From CAZWRV01 sp964636325 (GTDB lineage Bacteria; Verrucomicrobiota; Lentisphaeria; Victivallales; GWF2-50-93), in assembly GCA_964636325.1 (NCBI GenBank), contig CAZWRV010000050.1:1-43111 (forward strand): 43,111 nucleotides of DNA. The letters are read 5' to 3'. A program made the translations under genes and the position numbers. Shown here one piece after another: positions 8,135-17,600 of the stretch; position 1 is the first letter of the stretch, and every line of letters starts with the position of its first letter. Below the pieces are notes generated by a model. The model saw nothing but the letters and a program-made list of their open reading frames with translations. It did not search any database and was not told the origin of the DNA.

Positions 8135-9205
8135 ATGACCCCCAAGGAACGTTTCATCGCCGCATTGAACAGGCGGCAGGTCGACCGTGTCCCGATGTTC
8201 GACTTCCTCTTCCAGAAGCCGCTCTTCAGGAAGCTGATCGGGCGCGAGCCAGCCGGCTACAACGCAAGGGATGCCATTGAACTTACAAAGGCGCTCGGCC
8301 TCGACGGCGTCTGGATTCCATACGGATGTTTCTCCGGATGGAGCCCGAAGATGCTCTCTGAAAACGTCTATGTTGACGAATGGGGGACGACGTTTGAAAG
8401 GAACGAGTCTTCGTGGCCTATCGACGCACCGATCGCATTTCCCCTCGCGTCCCGAGACGCTCTTAAGAACTATCGGATGCCGGATCCTCTCGCGCCGGGC
8501 AGGATGGACGAAATAAACCAGGCGCTTGAAATCAACGGCCGCCTTGGCGAGCAGGCCGTCGCAGTCCTCGGAGGAGTCGGCGGCCCGTTTACCGTCTCGT
8601 GGATGCTGGTCGGCTACGAGAGCATCTGCATGAGCCTCTACGACGATCCCGAGTTTCTGAAGGACGTGGCCGGACTCGCCGTCGACTTCGCGCTCCCGGC
8701 AATTGACAGAATGGCGGACGCGGGCGTCGACGGGATGGTCGTAAGCGAGGACCTTGGCTCAAGCGCAGGCGGCCTGCTCTCACCAAGGCATTTCCGCGGA
8801 ATCTACAAGCCCGCGCTAAAAAACATAATCGACCGTATAAAGGCCAGAGGACTGCCCATCCTCTTCCACAGCTGCGGCCGAATCTACGACTACCTAGACG
8901 ACCTTGTCGAACTGGGCATCACCGCAATCCATCCGCTGCAGCGGACCGCAGGGATGGACATCGCAAAGGTCAAAAAGGAGTATGGGCAGCGTATCTGTAT
9001 CGTGGGCAACATCGACTCGTCGCGAACTCTCCCATATGGAAGCCTGGACAACGTCGAAAAGGAGACTAGGGAGACAATCTCGATCGCCGCCCCTGGCAAC
9101 GGCTACATACTGGCGTCCGACCATTCCCTGCACGACGGAATCCCCGTGGAGAACATAGTCCGCATGTTCAAGACATGCAGGGAATATGGCAAGTACGGCA
9201 CTTGA
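8135..9205 (+). CDS. Uroporphyrinogen decarboxylase family protein (UroD/MtaA-like)
   Basis: A 356-residue protein. ATG 8135 is preceded by AAAGGAGG at ideal spacing; an ATG at 8114 in the same frame lies before that site and is less likely. The N-terminus MTPKERFIAALNRRQVDRVP is typical of the UroD superfamily subgroup that includes corrinoid/coenzyme M methyltransferases. Later marks are SEDLGSSAGGLLSPRHFR and FHSCGRIYDYLDDL (about residues 248-261). The His-x-Cys-Gly of the latter resembles the zinc site of MtaA/MtbA/CmuA-type methyltransferases rather than true HemE. The protein is cytoplasmic. PVC genomes often carry many such proteins near carbohydrate genes, with role unclear. Methyl transfer from a methylated substrate (for example an O-methyl sugar) is a guess. 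The family call is firm. Confidence 0.8.
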   Translation: MTPKERFIAALNRRQVDRVPMFDFLFQKPLFRKLIGREPAGYNARDAIELTKALGLDGVWIPYGCFSGWSPKMLSENVYVDEWGTTFERNESSWPIDAPIAFPLASRDALKNYRMPDPLAPGRMDEINQALEINGRLGEQAVAVLGGVGGPFTVSWMLVGYESICMSLYDDPEFLKDVAGLAVDFALPAIDRMADAGVDGMVVSEDLGSSAGGLLSPRHFRGIYKPALKNIIDRIKARGLPILFHSCGRIYDYLDDLVELGITAIHPLQRTAGMDIAKVKKEYGQRICIVGNIDSSRTLPYGSLDNVEKETRETISIAAPGNGYILASDHSLHDGIPVENIVRMFKTCREYGKYGT

Positions 9206-9273
9206 ATTATGCAACTAATTATCTTATGTTTCTTTTAGTTATGTTGTCCTCTCAACGCCAAAGGTGTTATTTT

Positions 9274-9888
9274 ATGAAGAGGCCCTTCACACTCATTGAA
9301 TTGCTTGTGGTCATTGCTATCATCGCGATCCTCGCGGCGATGCTCCTTCCGGCGCTCAGCTCCGCCAGGGAGCAGACCAAGTCGCTTTCATGCCTCAACA
9401 GCCTCAAGCAGATCGGCGTCGGCACACAGATGTATTTCAACGACACCGGCTATATGTTCATTGACATGAACGAACCGGCGTGGGAGGGCTACACCTGGGT
9501 CACCGGCCTCGGGATGCTTCACCTGACGGAATTCCTGGATCTTCCAAAAACAATTTGCCCAATCCATCCTTATGTCCTTGACGGATACTTCGGAACACAG
9601 CCAGGACACCAGCATTACTGCTATGCATACAGCACCTGGTCTACAACCGGAAACCACATACCGATTGTAAAGTTCAAAAAGCCCTCGCTCACAGGCCTCC
9701 TTGCCGACTCCTTCGCAACCTACCACCTCCGCGGGCAGGCGTCGGAGTGGTATGCGTTGAGCGGCACCAGATACCGTGCCGACAACCGGCACAGGAGGAA
9801 GATCAACCTGCTCTACGTCGACGGCCATGTCATTACAGACGATCATGCCGCGGCGATGCTCACGTTCACCGGCCCCGACGGACCGTAA
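9274..9888 (+). CDS. Type II secretion/DUF1559-like pseudopilin
   Basis: A 204-residue protein. Start 9274 has AAAGGTG about eight bases upstream; the frame is open further up but without coding character. MKRP then FTLIELLVVIAIIAIL, with Glu at position +5 of the mature form, forms the N-terminal pilin helix. The middle includes SCLNSLKQIGVGTQMYFNDTG and the end RRKINLLYVDGHV, both usual for the Lentisphaerota/Planctomycete pseudopilin-like family. The residue before the expected cleavage is Pro rather than Gly. The protein is likely membrane-inserted by its N-terminal helix with a small extracytoplasmic domain. It lies 68 bases after the UroD-like gene and is convergent with the long minus-strand gene set. 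No pilus or secretion ATPase genes are in the window, so it is an orphan minor pseudopilin of unknown task. Confidence 0.8.
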   Translation: MKRPFTLIELLVVIAIIAILAAMLLPALSSAREQTKSLSCLNSLKQIGVGTQMYFNDTGYMFIDMNEPAWEGYTWVTGLGMLHLTEFLDLPKTICPIHPYVLDGYFGTQPGHQHYCYAYSTWSTTGNHIPIVKFKKPSLTGLLADSFATYHLRGQASEWYALSGTRYRADNRHRRKINLLYVDGHVITDDHAAAMLTFTGPDGP

Positions 9889-9986
9889 TGGAAGATACTC
9901 CGGACACCCGCTCGCTGTTTGTGGCGATTATTCGCAGCGGCAATCGATGATTTCTCAAGGTATCGCTGGTAACGCCCGCATTCCGT

Positions 9987-11984
9987 CTATTTCCCGTCAA
10001 CGAAGAATTCATAGCTCCTGGTCCATGCGGCGGTTCCGCCCGGCTCGATGGAGACCTTGACGAACGGCTCGCAGGAGACCTGATCCGGGCTGAAGAAGAC
10101 TCCCATCTTTGAAACGGCGAAATCGCCGCCGATGCGTATTCCGGCCGGAGTTCCCGGCGACGTGATCTTCGCAGTTACGTCGTTCGCCCCATGCTCCCAT
10201 CCTTCAACCGGCACAAACTTCACCTCGACCTTGTCTGCCGTGACCTTGAGTCTGTTCCCCTCGATGACGCCGATCTTGGAGATGTCGGCCGCTGTTTTAG
10301 GGGGGAAGGAGAATTCCACGGCCAGGCCTTTCTCGACAAGCCTCCGGCCGAGCGCCAGGAAGTTGTGCGCATACTGCTCCGCGTCGATGCGGTGCTTTCC
10401 GGTGTTCGTCAATGCGTGCTCGATGAGCAGGACAGGCTTGTCAGGAACGAGGACAAGGCGTTTCACGTAGCGGTATCCCCAGCCGCGTGGGCCGTCCACC
10501 TCCTGGACGAACTCGACGCGGTCCTTCTCGGCCTTCGTCGTCCACGGAAATATCTTGAGCGGCCAGTAGGCGCAATACCACAAGTGGGTTGGATTGAACG
10601 GCTTCTCATAGAGGCCGACGCCCAGCTTGATGAAAGCTTCGCCCGGCCTGGCGTCGTCGTACGCTATCGCCTCGAACCATTCCTCGCAGGGGCCGCAGCA
10701 TTCGTTTGAGTCGAGAGGAGAGTGAACGGCAGGAGCGTCCAGAAAATACGAGTGGCCGTTCCGCTCCAGATGGGTTATGATGCCCGCCTGCTCGAAGCGG
10801 TTCCCGCGGTAGTACCCTTTCTCTACGTCCGGAATTGCGAACTTCGCAGTTATGATCCCGTTGCTGATAACTGCCGACGGCCAGTCGCCGACATGGACTT
10901 TGGGATCCAGCGCCGGCGGGACTTCGGCCATCAGCTTCACGTCGCCGGGATTGCTCATCTCCAGTTTTATCCGCGCATCATCCTCGCCCGGAGGGACTTC
11001 CATGACCGTACGGTTCAGTCCCGCCCTCATCGCATGAGCGAAGCTCCTGCACGAGAATATCTTCGAGCCCTCATCATAAGCGCCTTCCATCTTCCTGCCG
11101 TTGATGCAGAACGAAGTTCCCTTCGGGCAGAGCAGCTTGAACTTGTATTCTTGGACGTGGAACTTCAGCGGAAATAAGATGTGGCAGACAAGGAAAAGAG
11201 TTTCATCTGGTGAACGCCGTTCAAGCAGCAATGAGCCGTCGTCCGCGGACTTCGCCTCGGACCATGCAAGAGCAGCCCCAGCCCCTGTCTGCACGGCGAG
11301 GCCGATCTCATCCTTCTTCAAGAGCGCCGTCCTGGCCGCATCTGCGTCTGCCGGAGCCACGGAAGCGAATCGCCATGCCGACGCCGGAACCGGCGTCATC
11401 GGCCACGGGACATGTCCGGTGAACACCAGTCCCCTGACCGCATCGTCGGCCGCCGCCGAAAAGCCATCGCCGGCCTTTTCGAGAAGGCATTTCACGAGAA
11501 GTTCGTTCATCCCCTTTTTAAGATCAATGGAATAGGTGGCTGAAGCGCCGGGACGGAGCTCTCCCAGCGGCCCACCGTTGATACGAAGCTTGCCGGGTAC
11601 GTCCGAGCGGAAGGAAAAAGACACCTTGCCGTCCGAAGGGCTCTCTGCATAACAGACCGCGAAAAATACCGCAGGTTTCTCCGCGCGCCCCTTTATGTCG
11701 AAGGTCATTTTCCTTGCATTGGGATCCGGGAATCCGCTCCAGGACAGCATCTTCCCGTCCTCGCCCGGATACCGGCTGCAGAAATCGCATTCTTTGTCCG
11801 GGGGGAATTCCTTCTCCAGCGCGGCGGATCCGGCTGCGCCGTCCGCGGGGAACGGCCCGATGAAAAACCATGATTTGGCGATGATAGGATTATGGCGCTC
11901 GGGCGGGAAGACATCCTCCGCCGGAAGCGAGACCGGGAGGCTAAGAGCCAACACTGAAATAATTTCCAATGCGTAGGATTTCAT
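9987..11984 (-). CDS. Exported protein: N-terminal 'GPF' module plus galactose-mutarotase-like domain
   Basis: A 665-residue protein. The start at 11984 is supported by AAAGGA nine bases upstream and a signal peptide (MKSYALEIISVLALSLPVSL, cleavage near PAEDV). Residues 38-190 form the GPF module: SWFFIGPFPADG at 38-49, a KLRINGGPLG strand and LKKGMNELLVKCL. The same module is at the C-termini of the fucosidase and two of the giant proteins here. The last 280 residues look like a beta-supersandwich of the aldose-epimerase/galactose-mutarotase fold: FEQAGIITHLERNGHSYFLD, then LKIFPWTTKAEKDRVEFVQE, then LLIEHALTNTGKHRIDAEQY. It may bind or cleave a sugar chain (polysaccharide lyases and epimerases share this fold). 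It is the last gene of the minus-strand run; a palindrome TTTACGCGTAAA is 80 bases upstream. Function not assigned. Confidence 0.7.
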   Translation of the reverse strand: MKSYALEIISVLALSLPVSLPAEDVFPPERHNPIIAKSWFFIGPFPADGAAGSAALEKEFPPDKECDFCSRYPGEDGKMLSWSGFPDPNARKMTFDIKGRAEKPAVFFAVCYAESPSDGKVSFSFRSDVPGKLRINGGPLGELRPGASATYSIDLKKGMNELLVKCLLEKAGDGFSAAADDAVRGLVFTGHVPWPMTPVPASAWRFASVAPADADAARTALLKKDEIGLAVQTGAGAALAWSEAKSADDGSLLLERRSPDETLFLVCHILFPLKFHVQEYKFKLLCPKGTSFCINGRKMEGAYDEGSKIFSCRSFAHAMRAGLNRTVMEVPPGEDDARIKLEMSNPGDVKLMAEVPPALDPKVHVGDWPSAVISNGIITAKFAIPDVEKGYYRGNRFEQAGIITHLERNGHSYFLDAPAVHSPLDSNECCGPCEEWFEAIAYDDARPGEAFIKLGVGLYEKPFNPTHLWYCAYWPLKIFPWTTKAEKDRVEFVQEVDGPRGWGYRYVKRLVLVPDKPVLLIEHALTNTGKHRIDAEQYAHNFLALGRRLVEKGLAVEFSFPPKTAADISKIGVIEGNRLKVTADKVEVKFVPVEGWEHGANDVTAKITSPGTPAGIRIGGDFAVSKMGVFFSPDQVSCEPFVKVSIEPGGTAAWTRSYEFFVDGK

Positions 11985-12063
11985 TGAGACAATCCTTTCA
12001 TTGATTGTCCGATTATTAGAAACCTGCCGATACCTCTCGAGACCTGTCGAAACCAATCGTTGC

Positions 12064-12075
12064 TTTACGCGTAAA
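12064..12075. promoter_or_regulatory. 12-bp perfect palindrome, possible LacI-type operator
   Basis: TTTACGCGTAAA is a perfect palindrome centred on CG, as in LacI-family operators. It lies 80 bases upstream of the 665-aa gene on the minus strand, in the 191-base gap after the fucosidase gene. A regulator of the LacI family is encoded 19 kb upstream. Binding is a guess. Confidence 0.35.
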
Positions 12076-12100
12076 ACGCGGTGAACAATCACCGCGCGCC

Positions 12101-12152
12101 GCCATCTGCCATCCGGTCTCCGATATCCGGCATCTGGTATCCAGCATCTGCC
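12101..12152. repeat. Degenerate short repeat (CATCTG/ATCCGG units)
   Basis: Several near-copies of CCATCTG, ATCCGG and CATCTGGTATCCAG follow each other, partly as inverted pairs (CATCTGG..CCAG). The run is non-coding and lies between the fucosidase stop and the next gene. Such low-complexity runs are seen in intergenic repeats; nothing else is evident. Confidence 0.4.
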
Positions 12153-12175
12153 CCATTAAGACCCGCGGCCAGCGA

Positions 12176-14428
12176 TCAAATGACTAGATCCCCCGGGTCG
12201 CTGATTCGGAAGCTGAACCAGTTCGCGCAGCTTCCCGGGTGGCATTTAACGAGGACGATGTTCCGACCTTTTTGCAGTTCGACATCGGCCGGCGCGGGCT
12301 TCCAGGCGCTGAACTGGGCGCCGTCTTCTTCACAGGACTCCGCCGGGCGCATGCTGCGGACCGGACTGCCATTGACCCAGATTTTCGCCCACCAGTCGCA
12401 GCCCAGCATCACGACCGCCCTGCGCGCTTCAGGTGCGACAATGATCGTCCGCGCATAGCATACTCCGCTGGAATCGGTGCCGCAGCGGTATGGGAAGTTC
12501 ACGCCGGCTTCGCTGTGCTCGCCTTCTCGGCTGCCGCCGCAAACCCAGGCAATCTTCCTGCCGCCTACGCCCTCATAACTTGCGGAAGGCTCATATGCCT
12601 CCTCAGGAGGAAACACCCTCTCCATGGCCTTGCGAACTTCGCAGACCGGCTTCTGCGGGCCGAAGCCGGTGGGAAAGGGGCCGATTGTGTCCCAGCATTC
12701 CATCGGGACAGGACGCCATAGCGGGATCAGGCGCAGCGCATAAATTCCGAAGCGGCCGTCGGCCCAGAGCGAGAGCGAATGCTTGCCGACGGAGAGGAGC
12801 ATGGAATGGATGCTGCAAGTGTCCGGACATCCCGGATTGTCAATACGGTGTTCTCCTGCAAGCTTTTCGCCGTCAAGGAAGGGCTTGATGCTCCTGGCTT
12901 CCAAGCCGATATAGCCGATATCCAGGTCGAAGCGTCCTTGGAAGGATGCGTCCAAGGCCACTTCGACGCTGTTTTGCTTGTCCGATGTGAAGACCTGCCA
13001 GCCGTTCCAGCCGGGACACCAGGATTCCACCTGTGCGGCAATATATTTTTCGTTGTCTCGCAGGCAGGCGGCCAGGGCGGCGCCGATACGGACAGGGACA
13101 AGCGGGGGGGCATACCGGTCCGGATCTTCGCCAAGGAGCGGGCCGTCCGCCACCTCGACACGCGGCTCATCGTCTCCGCCCAGCATTATTGCGGGGCCGC
13201 CAGGAGAATTGTCGAGAGCAAGGGCCATCACCGCAGGTACTTCTTTGAACATCTCCTCCGTGAATCCGCTGACATGCGCTGAGGCCCCCCGCCCTGCTGC
13301 CACTACCAAGGGAACATCTGATCCCAGGATTCGCGCGCAATTCACTTTCCCTGCTGCATCGACGACGACGGAGGATTCCGGCTTCCGTAAAAGATGGACA
13401 TAAACTCGGCGTCCTTTCTGCGTGATTGCCCCTGCAAGATGCCTGGCTTCCGTGTATGCGCTGCGTTCCGAGCCATAGATGGATTCGCCGTTGCGCGCGA
13501 GCCAGCGGCCGACCGCCTCAAGCCGGGCGACACATTCTTCCTGCACGCTGCCGTCGCCGCGCGGACCGATGTTCAACAGGAGATTGCTGCCGTAGCGGCT
13601 GCAGCGGATCAGGGTTGAAATGATCTCCTCCACTGATTTGAAATTTCGGTCGTGGATGTTGTAGCCCCAGCTCTTGTTGATAGTCATGCAAGCTTCACAG
13701 CGCCGCCCCGGCGGAGCCGGGGTGAAGTGCTGCTCGGGGGTGCAGAAGTCCTCCGGCAGCCCGGAGCGGTTGTTGATCAGGATCTGCGGCTGCAGTTCAC
13801 GCGCCATGGCGTTAAGTTCCTTTGAGATCCAGAAGCGGGCGATGATCCCGTTGTCCTGTATCCCCGGCACGACGGCGCCGTCATACCAGAGCATGTCGAT
13901 CCGTCCGTAGTTGCTCATCAGTTCCCTGACCTGGGCGTGTGTCTCCCGCACCATACGTCCCCAGCCTTCCGGATCGGCGCCAGGGCCCGCATATATGGCC
14001 GGCTGCTGCCAGCTCATGATCGAATAGTAGAGCCCCACGCGCAGGCCGGCGCGGCGGCATGCGCCAACGTATTCTTTTACAAAATCGCGCCTCGCCTCCG
14101 CCTTCACGGAATTGAAATCGTTGGTCTTTGTGTCGAACATGCAGAAGCCGTCGTGGTGTCTTGCCGTGAAGACCATGTAGCGTGCACCGGCGCGTTTGGC
14201 CAAGGCGGCCAGGGCGTCGGCGTCAAAACGTTCCGGCCTGAACTGATCGGCCAGACGGTCGTATTCCCGGATATCGAGCTTTGACTTGAACAAGACCCAC
14301 TCGGCGCTCTCATGCGCGAGGAGTGAGTAGAGCCCCCAATGGACGAAGAGTCCGAAACGTGCTTGGTTGAACCACTCGGAGGCATCAGCTTGGGCGGCCT
14401 GCCAGTTTGCATCTGCCGTCGTCTTCAT
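12176..14428 (-). CDS. GH29 alpha-L-fucosidase with C-terminal sugar-binding-like and 'GPF' modules
   Basis: A 750-residue protein. An in-frame stop lies four codons before ATG 14428, GAGGA is well placed, and there is no signal peptide. Residues 15-330 are a GH29 barrel: FGLFVHWGLYS at 25-35, ARHHDGFCMFDTKTNDF at 89-105, LRVGLYYSIMSW at 129-140, and IDMLWYDG at 177-184. Asp183 fits the nucleophile. GH29 enzymes release L-fucose from glycans with retention. Residues about 470-575 are a beta-sandwich ending GKHSLSLWADGRFGIYALRL, and about 578-750 are the GPF module (WDTIGPFPTGFG, then WWAKIWVNGSPV, then LQKGRNIVLVKC). The same two-module tail is on the 1403-aa protein. Lack of a signal peptide suggests a periplasm-free, intracellular role or non-classical export, unlike its neighbours. 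Family call firm; export unclear. Confidence 0.88.
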   Translation of the reverse strand: MKTTADANWQAAQADASEWFNQARFGLFVHWGLYSLLAHESAEWVLFKSKLDIREYDRLADQFRPERFDADALAALAKRAGARYMVFTARHHDGFCMFDTKTNDFNSVKAEARRDFVKEYVGACRRAGLRVGLYYSIMSWQQPAIYAGPGADPEGWGRMVRETHAQVRELMSNYGRIDMLWYDGAVVPGIQDNGIIARFWISKELNAMARELQPQILINNRSGLPEDFCTPEQHFTPAPPGRRCEACMTINKSWGYNIHDRNFKSVEEIISTLIRCSRYGSNLLLNIGPRGDGSVQEECVARLEAVGRWLARNGESIYGSERSAYTEARHLAGAITQKGRRVYVHLLRKPESSVVVDAAGKVNCARILGSDVPLVVAAGRGASAHVSGFTEEMFKEVPAVMALALDNSPGGPAIMLGGDDEPRVEVADGPLLGEDPDRYAPPLVPVRIGAALAACLRDNEKYIAAQVESWCPGWNGWQVFTSDKQNSVEVALDASFQGRFDLDIGYIGLEARSIKPFLDGEKLAGEHRIDNPGCPDTCSIHSMLLSVGKHSLSLWADGRFGIYALRLIPLWRPVPMECWDTIGPFPTGFGPQKPVCEVRKAMERVFPPEEAYEPSASYEGVGGRKIAWVCGGSREGEHSEAGVNFPYRCGTDSSGVCYARTIIVAPEARRAVVMLGCDWWAKIWVNGSPVRSMRPAESCEEDGAQFSAWKPAPADVELQKGRNIVLVKCHPGSCANWFSFRISDPGDLVI

Positions 14429-14505
14429 CTGTATTCCTCAATGTTTTCTGCCGCAGCCGGCCGCAATCCTCCGCAATCGGCGGCGGTCGGAATGCTCATC
14501 CATTG

Positions 14506-14646
14506 TCACTTCATTGCCGGCGCTTGATTGCTTATCTTCAGGTCGCACGGATCACCGGCGTTGCCGTCGGACGCCTGCGGACTGCAGTCTGCGAATCCGG
14601 CCAATTCGGAACAGGCCGCAAGCAATATTTTTCCTGAGTGGTTCAT
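14506..14646 (-). pseudogene. Small ORF of 46 codons, possibly a gene remnant
   Basis: ATG 14646 follows the stop of the 1685-aa gene by 13 bases and has AAAGGCG at good spacing, so translation is possible. The product starts MNHSGKILLAACSELAGF, with a short LAAC that resembles a lipobox, but the hydrophobic part is too short for a normal signal peptide and nothing recognisable follows. It may be a leftover 5' end of a lost lipoprotein gene or chance. The 231-base gap between the 1685-aa gene and the fucosidase holds nothing else that I recognise. Confidence 0.25.
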
Positions 14647-14659
14647 ATTGCGCCTTTCA

Positions 14660-17600
14660 TCACTTGATTTTGAACTTGACAATCCTTTGGTTGCCGACGT
14701 CGGCGACATAGAGCCATTCGGTTCCCTGCGCGTCCGTGATGGCTGCGATGCCGACCGGCTGGCGGAACGACATTCCGTCGCGGCTGTCGAGTGTTCCGAA
14801 GTTTCCGAAAGTCTTCAGAAGCGTTCCCTTCTGGTCGAGGCATACGACGTTGTTTCTTGCGGGCTCGGTGAGCCAGACCCGTCCCTGGCTGTCGGTTGTG
14901 ATCCCGAGCGGCTGGCGGAAGGGTGTCGAACCATAGCCCTGGTGCGCATTGAACTTTTCCTGCCAGATCAGCTCGCCTTTTCCGGAAAGTTCCGTGACTG
15001 AACGCGTTCCGCCGCCGGCGACGAATATCCTGCCGTCCGCCGCGACATGCAGTCCGTAGTCGCCCCAGCCGGAAGTTCCACCGAGATGGACGAGCTTCTC
15101 CCTTTTGCCGTCAAGCGAATATCTGAAAAGCGTCACTGTCGGCCCGCTCGACTTCAGCTCCGGATCGTCCAGGCGCAGAATCAGGCGGCCTTCGGGGTCG
15201 AACTCCATGTCTGTCGGCGTATACGACCAGTTGTCGAAGAGGGGCTTCTCGCCGTTGATCATCTTCGGCTTCTCCCATCCTTCCGCGGTCTTAGCGCAGC
15301 GGTAGACGTTCATGCCGCGCGTATTTCCGTAGAACCCGAAGTTTGAGGCGAGGAAGATGGCGCCGTCCGGCGCCAGTGCGAACGACTGGATGGTGGCGTT
15401 CGGAAGCTGCGGATCATAGACGGCCTCGATCTTGTCCTGAAGCCCGGGGACTAGGCTCATCAGCTTGTTGTATGCGAGGTAGTAGACCTTCCTGTCCCTG
15501 ACCTTCATCTGTGTGAATCCTTTCAGGCTCTGTGCCTGCAGTTGTGAAAGGCCGGGAATCAGATCACGCTTCCTCTCAAGCCCGCCGCCGAGGATGAAAT
15601 ATTCCCTTGCGACTATACCATCGGTCTCATTCTGGAATCCGACAGTAAGGCCGAGGTCTGGGCTTAGCGCGATCGCAGACACCTTCGCAGGGAGCTGGAA
15701 GGACCACTTTTTTGCGAACTTCGCATCGGAGCCTTTTTCAAAACGGACGATGGAGCGGGCGTCTGCTCCAGTTGCGAGGATATTTGATCCGTCGGGGAGG
15801 ACGGCGATTCTTCCGAGGTTCTTGAATTCGGCGGAGGCAAGCGCTTCGATCTCCTTTCCTGCCGGAGACAATATCTTGATTCCCTCCGCCGAGGTCAGAT
15901 ATATGTTTTCCTTCGCGTCCAATGCCGCGCCGGACGCGGTGCCGGCCATGAGCCTGTTGCTTGGAAGGCCATCGGAGGAGAAGTCGAACGACATGGCTCC
16001 GTCCTCCCGGAACTTGTATACGCCCTTTGTCTCCGCCGGTTCGGGGCAGTTCAGGAAAGGGCATCCCCACTTGTCTATCGCCAGCAGCGAACTTCGCATT
16101 CCGGGAACGGGAAATCCATATCCCCATTCAAGCCGAAGGAGACGCCCGGTATTCGTCTCATACAGCGCAGGCTGGGTATGCCACGCCATCGCCGCCAGAC
16201 GCTTGTCGGGGGTGAGCCTCAGCGAACCGGTGTCGAGATATCGCGGATTGGCGAGCTGCGCCCATCTCGGATCGCCCTCATCCGGCTTGTGCTCCAATGT
16301 CAGGGGAAGGCATTTCAGGTAGTTGCCGTCCCTGTCGAAGAGCATGACCTGCTCGAGGGAGGCGGCCCATAAGTTGCCTTCCGTGTCATATGCCAGATCT
16401 GTCACGGCGGAGAGACGGCCGCGCACGTCGCCGATTATCGCCTGCGACCCCGGGAACTCGAGCTCCGGCGCATTCTTTGCGCCGACAAACCCATGAGGGA
16501 TTTTCCGTTCAAGGAGCCCGGGGGGATATCTTCCGTTGATGTCGTAAATCCTTATCAAGGGGGATCGTTCGAGGTTCCCTTTTGCGCGCCAGAACCTGCC
16601 TTCCGCAAAGGCCATTACTGACTCGTTGAGGAGCTGCATCGCCAGGCGTGCGTCCGGCTCGCCGAGCTCAGGGGCTGTCCGGCGATAACGTATGTCGTCG
16701 AGCAGATCCTTCGCGAAAGACATCGCGGGGGCAAGCCTGTCCGAGATTTCCGGCGGCGCCTGTACGGCGCAACCCTTGACCGAGACATTTTTCCCCTCCG
16801 CACGGAACGTCCGCAACATGAACGGCTCGAGCTCAAATGCCAAGGTCTGCCCGTCGCCGAGCGCTAGCGCCTCTCCGCCTGATGCGGGAAAGATATTGGC
16901 GGCATTCGCGACAGAGAGCTCGACTTTCACACCTTTCGGCAGCCGGTTGACCGCATAGAAATAGAATCCGGGCACGAGTTTGAGCTTGTCCGCCTCCTCC
17001 TTCTTGACTTCGCGGAACCACACGGCGACCGGATCGCGCGCCTTCTCAAGCGGGGTGAACTTCAGCGCCGGCAGCGCGCGGAATTCGCGGAGGAATGGGC
17101 TCAGGACGGGTTGTGTCCCGAATATCCAGCCATTGCCGCCGTTGACGAAGAAGCTGGTGTCGGAATCGGCCATTGCGATCGCGTAGAGCTCCCTTTCATT
17201 GACGCCGGACGGCGTGCAGCAGTCGAAAGCGCAGTATCCTTTCCTGCCACCAAGCTTTTCCCAGTCCAGGTTGTCGTTGACCTCGTAGTATTGGGAGTAG
17301 AGCGAGAAGCCGCGGTCGCCGAGCAGCGCCACGCTCTTGACGTCCTCGGAGTAAAGAGCGTCCGTCTTCAATGCGTCGCCGACCGGAGTGGAGAAGCGGC
17401 GCCCGTAGCTTCCGCCCTGGATGACGACGAAGCCCTCCTCCGCGGCGTAGCGCCGGTAGTCCATGCCGATCTCGCGCATCTGGCCGAGGATGTCCCGGCT
17501 GTATGCCTCCCTTGGATCCGGGCCGAAGTAGTTGAGGAATAGCTTGGCATCGGGCTTCGCCTGCCTGATCCTGTCGCGGAGGCGGCAGTGGTATTTGAAA

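Noticed and set aside
9205..9273. A terminator from AACTAA/TTAGTT between the UroD-like and pseudopilin genes
   Set aside because: The stem is weak and AT-only with no T-run; the gap more likely holds a promoter or read-through.
12101..12152. A CRISPR-like array
   Set aside because: The units are short, degenerate and without spacers of equal length; no cas genes are near.
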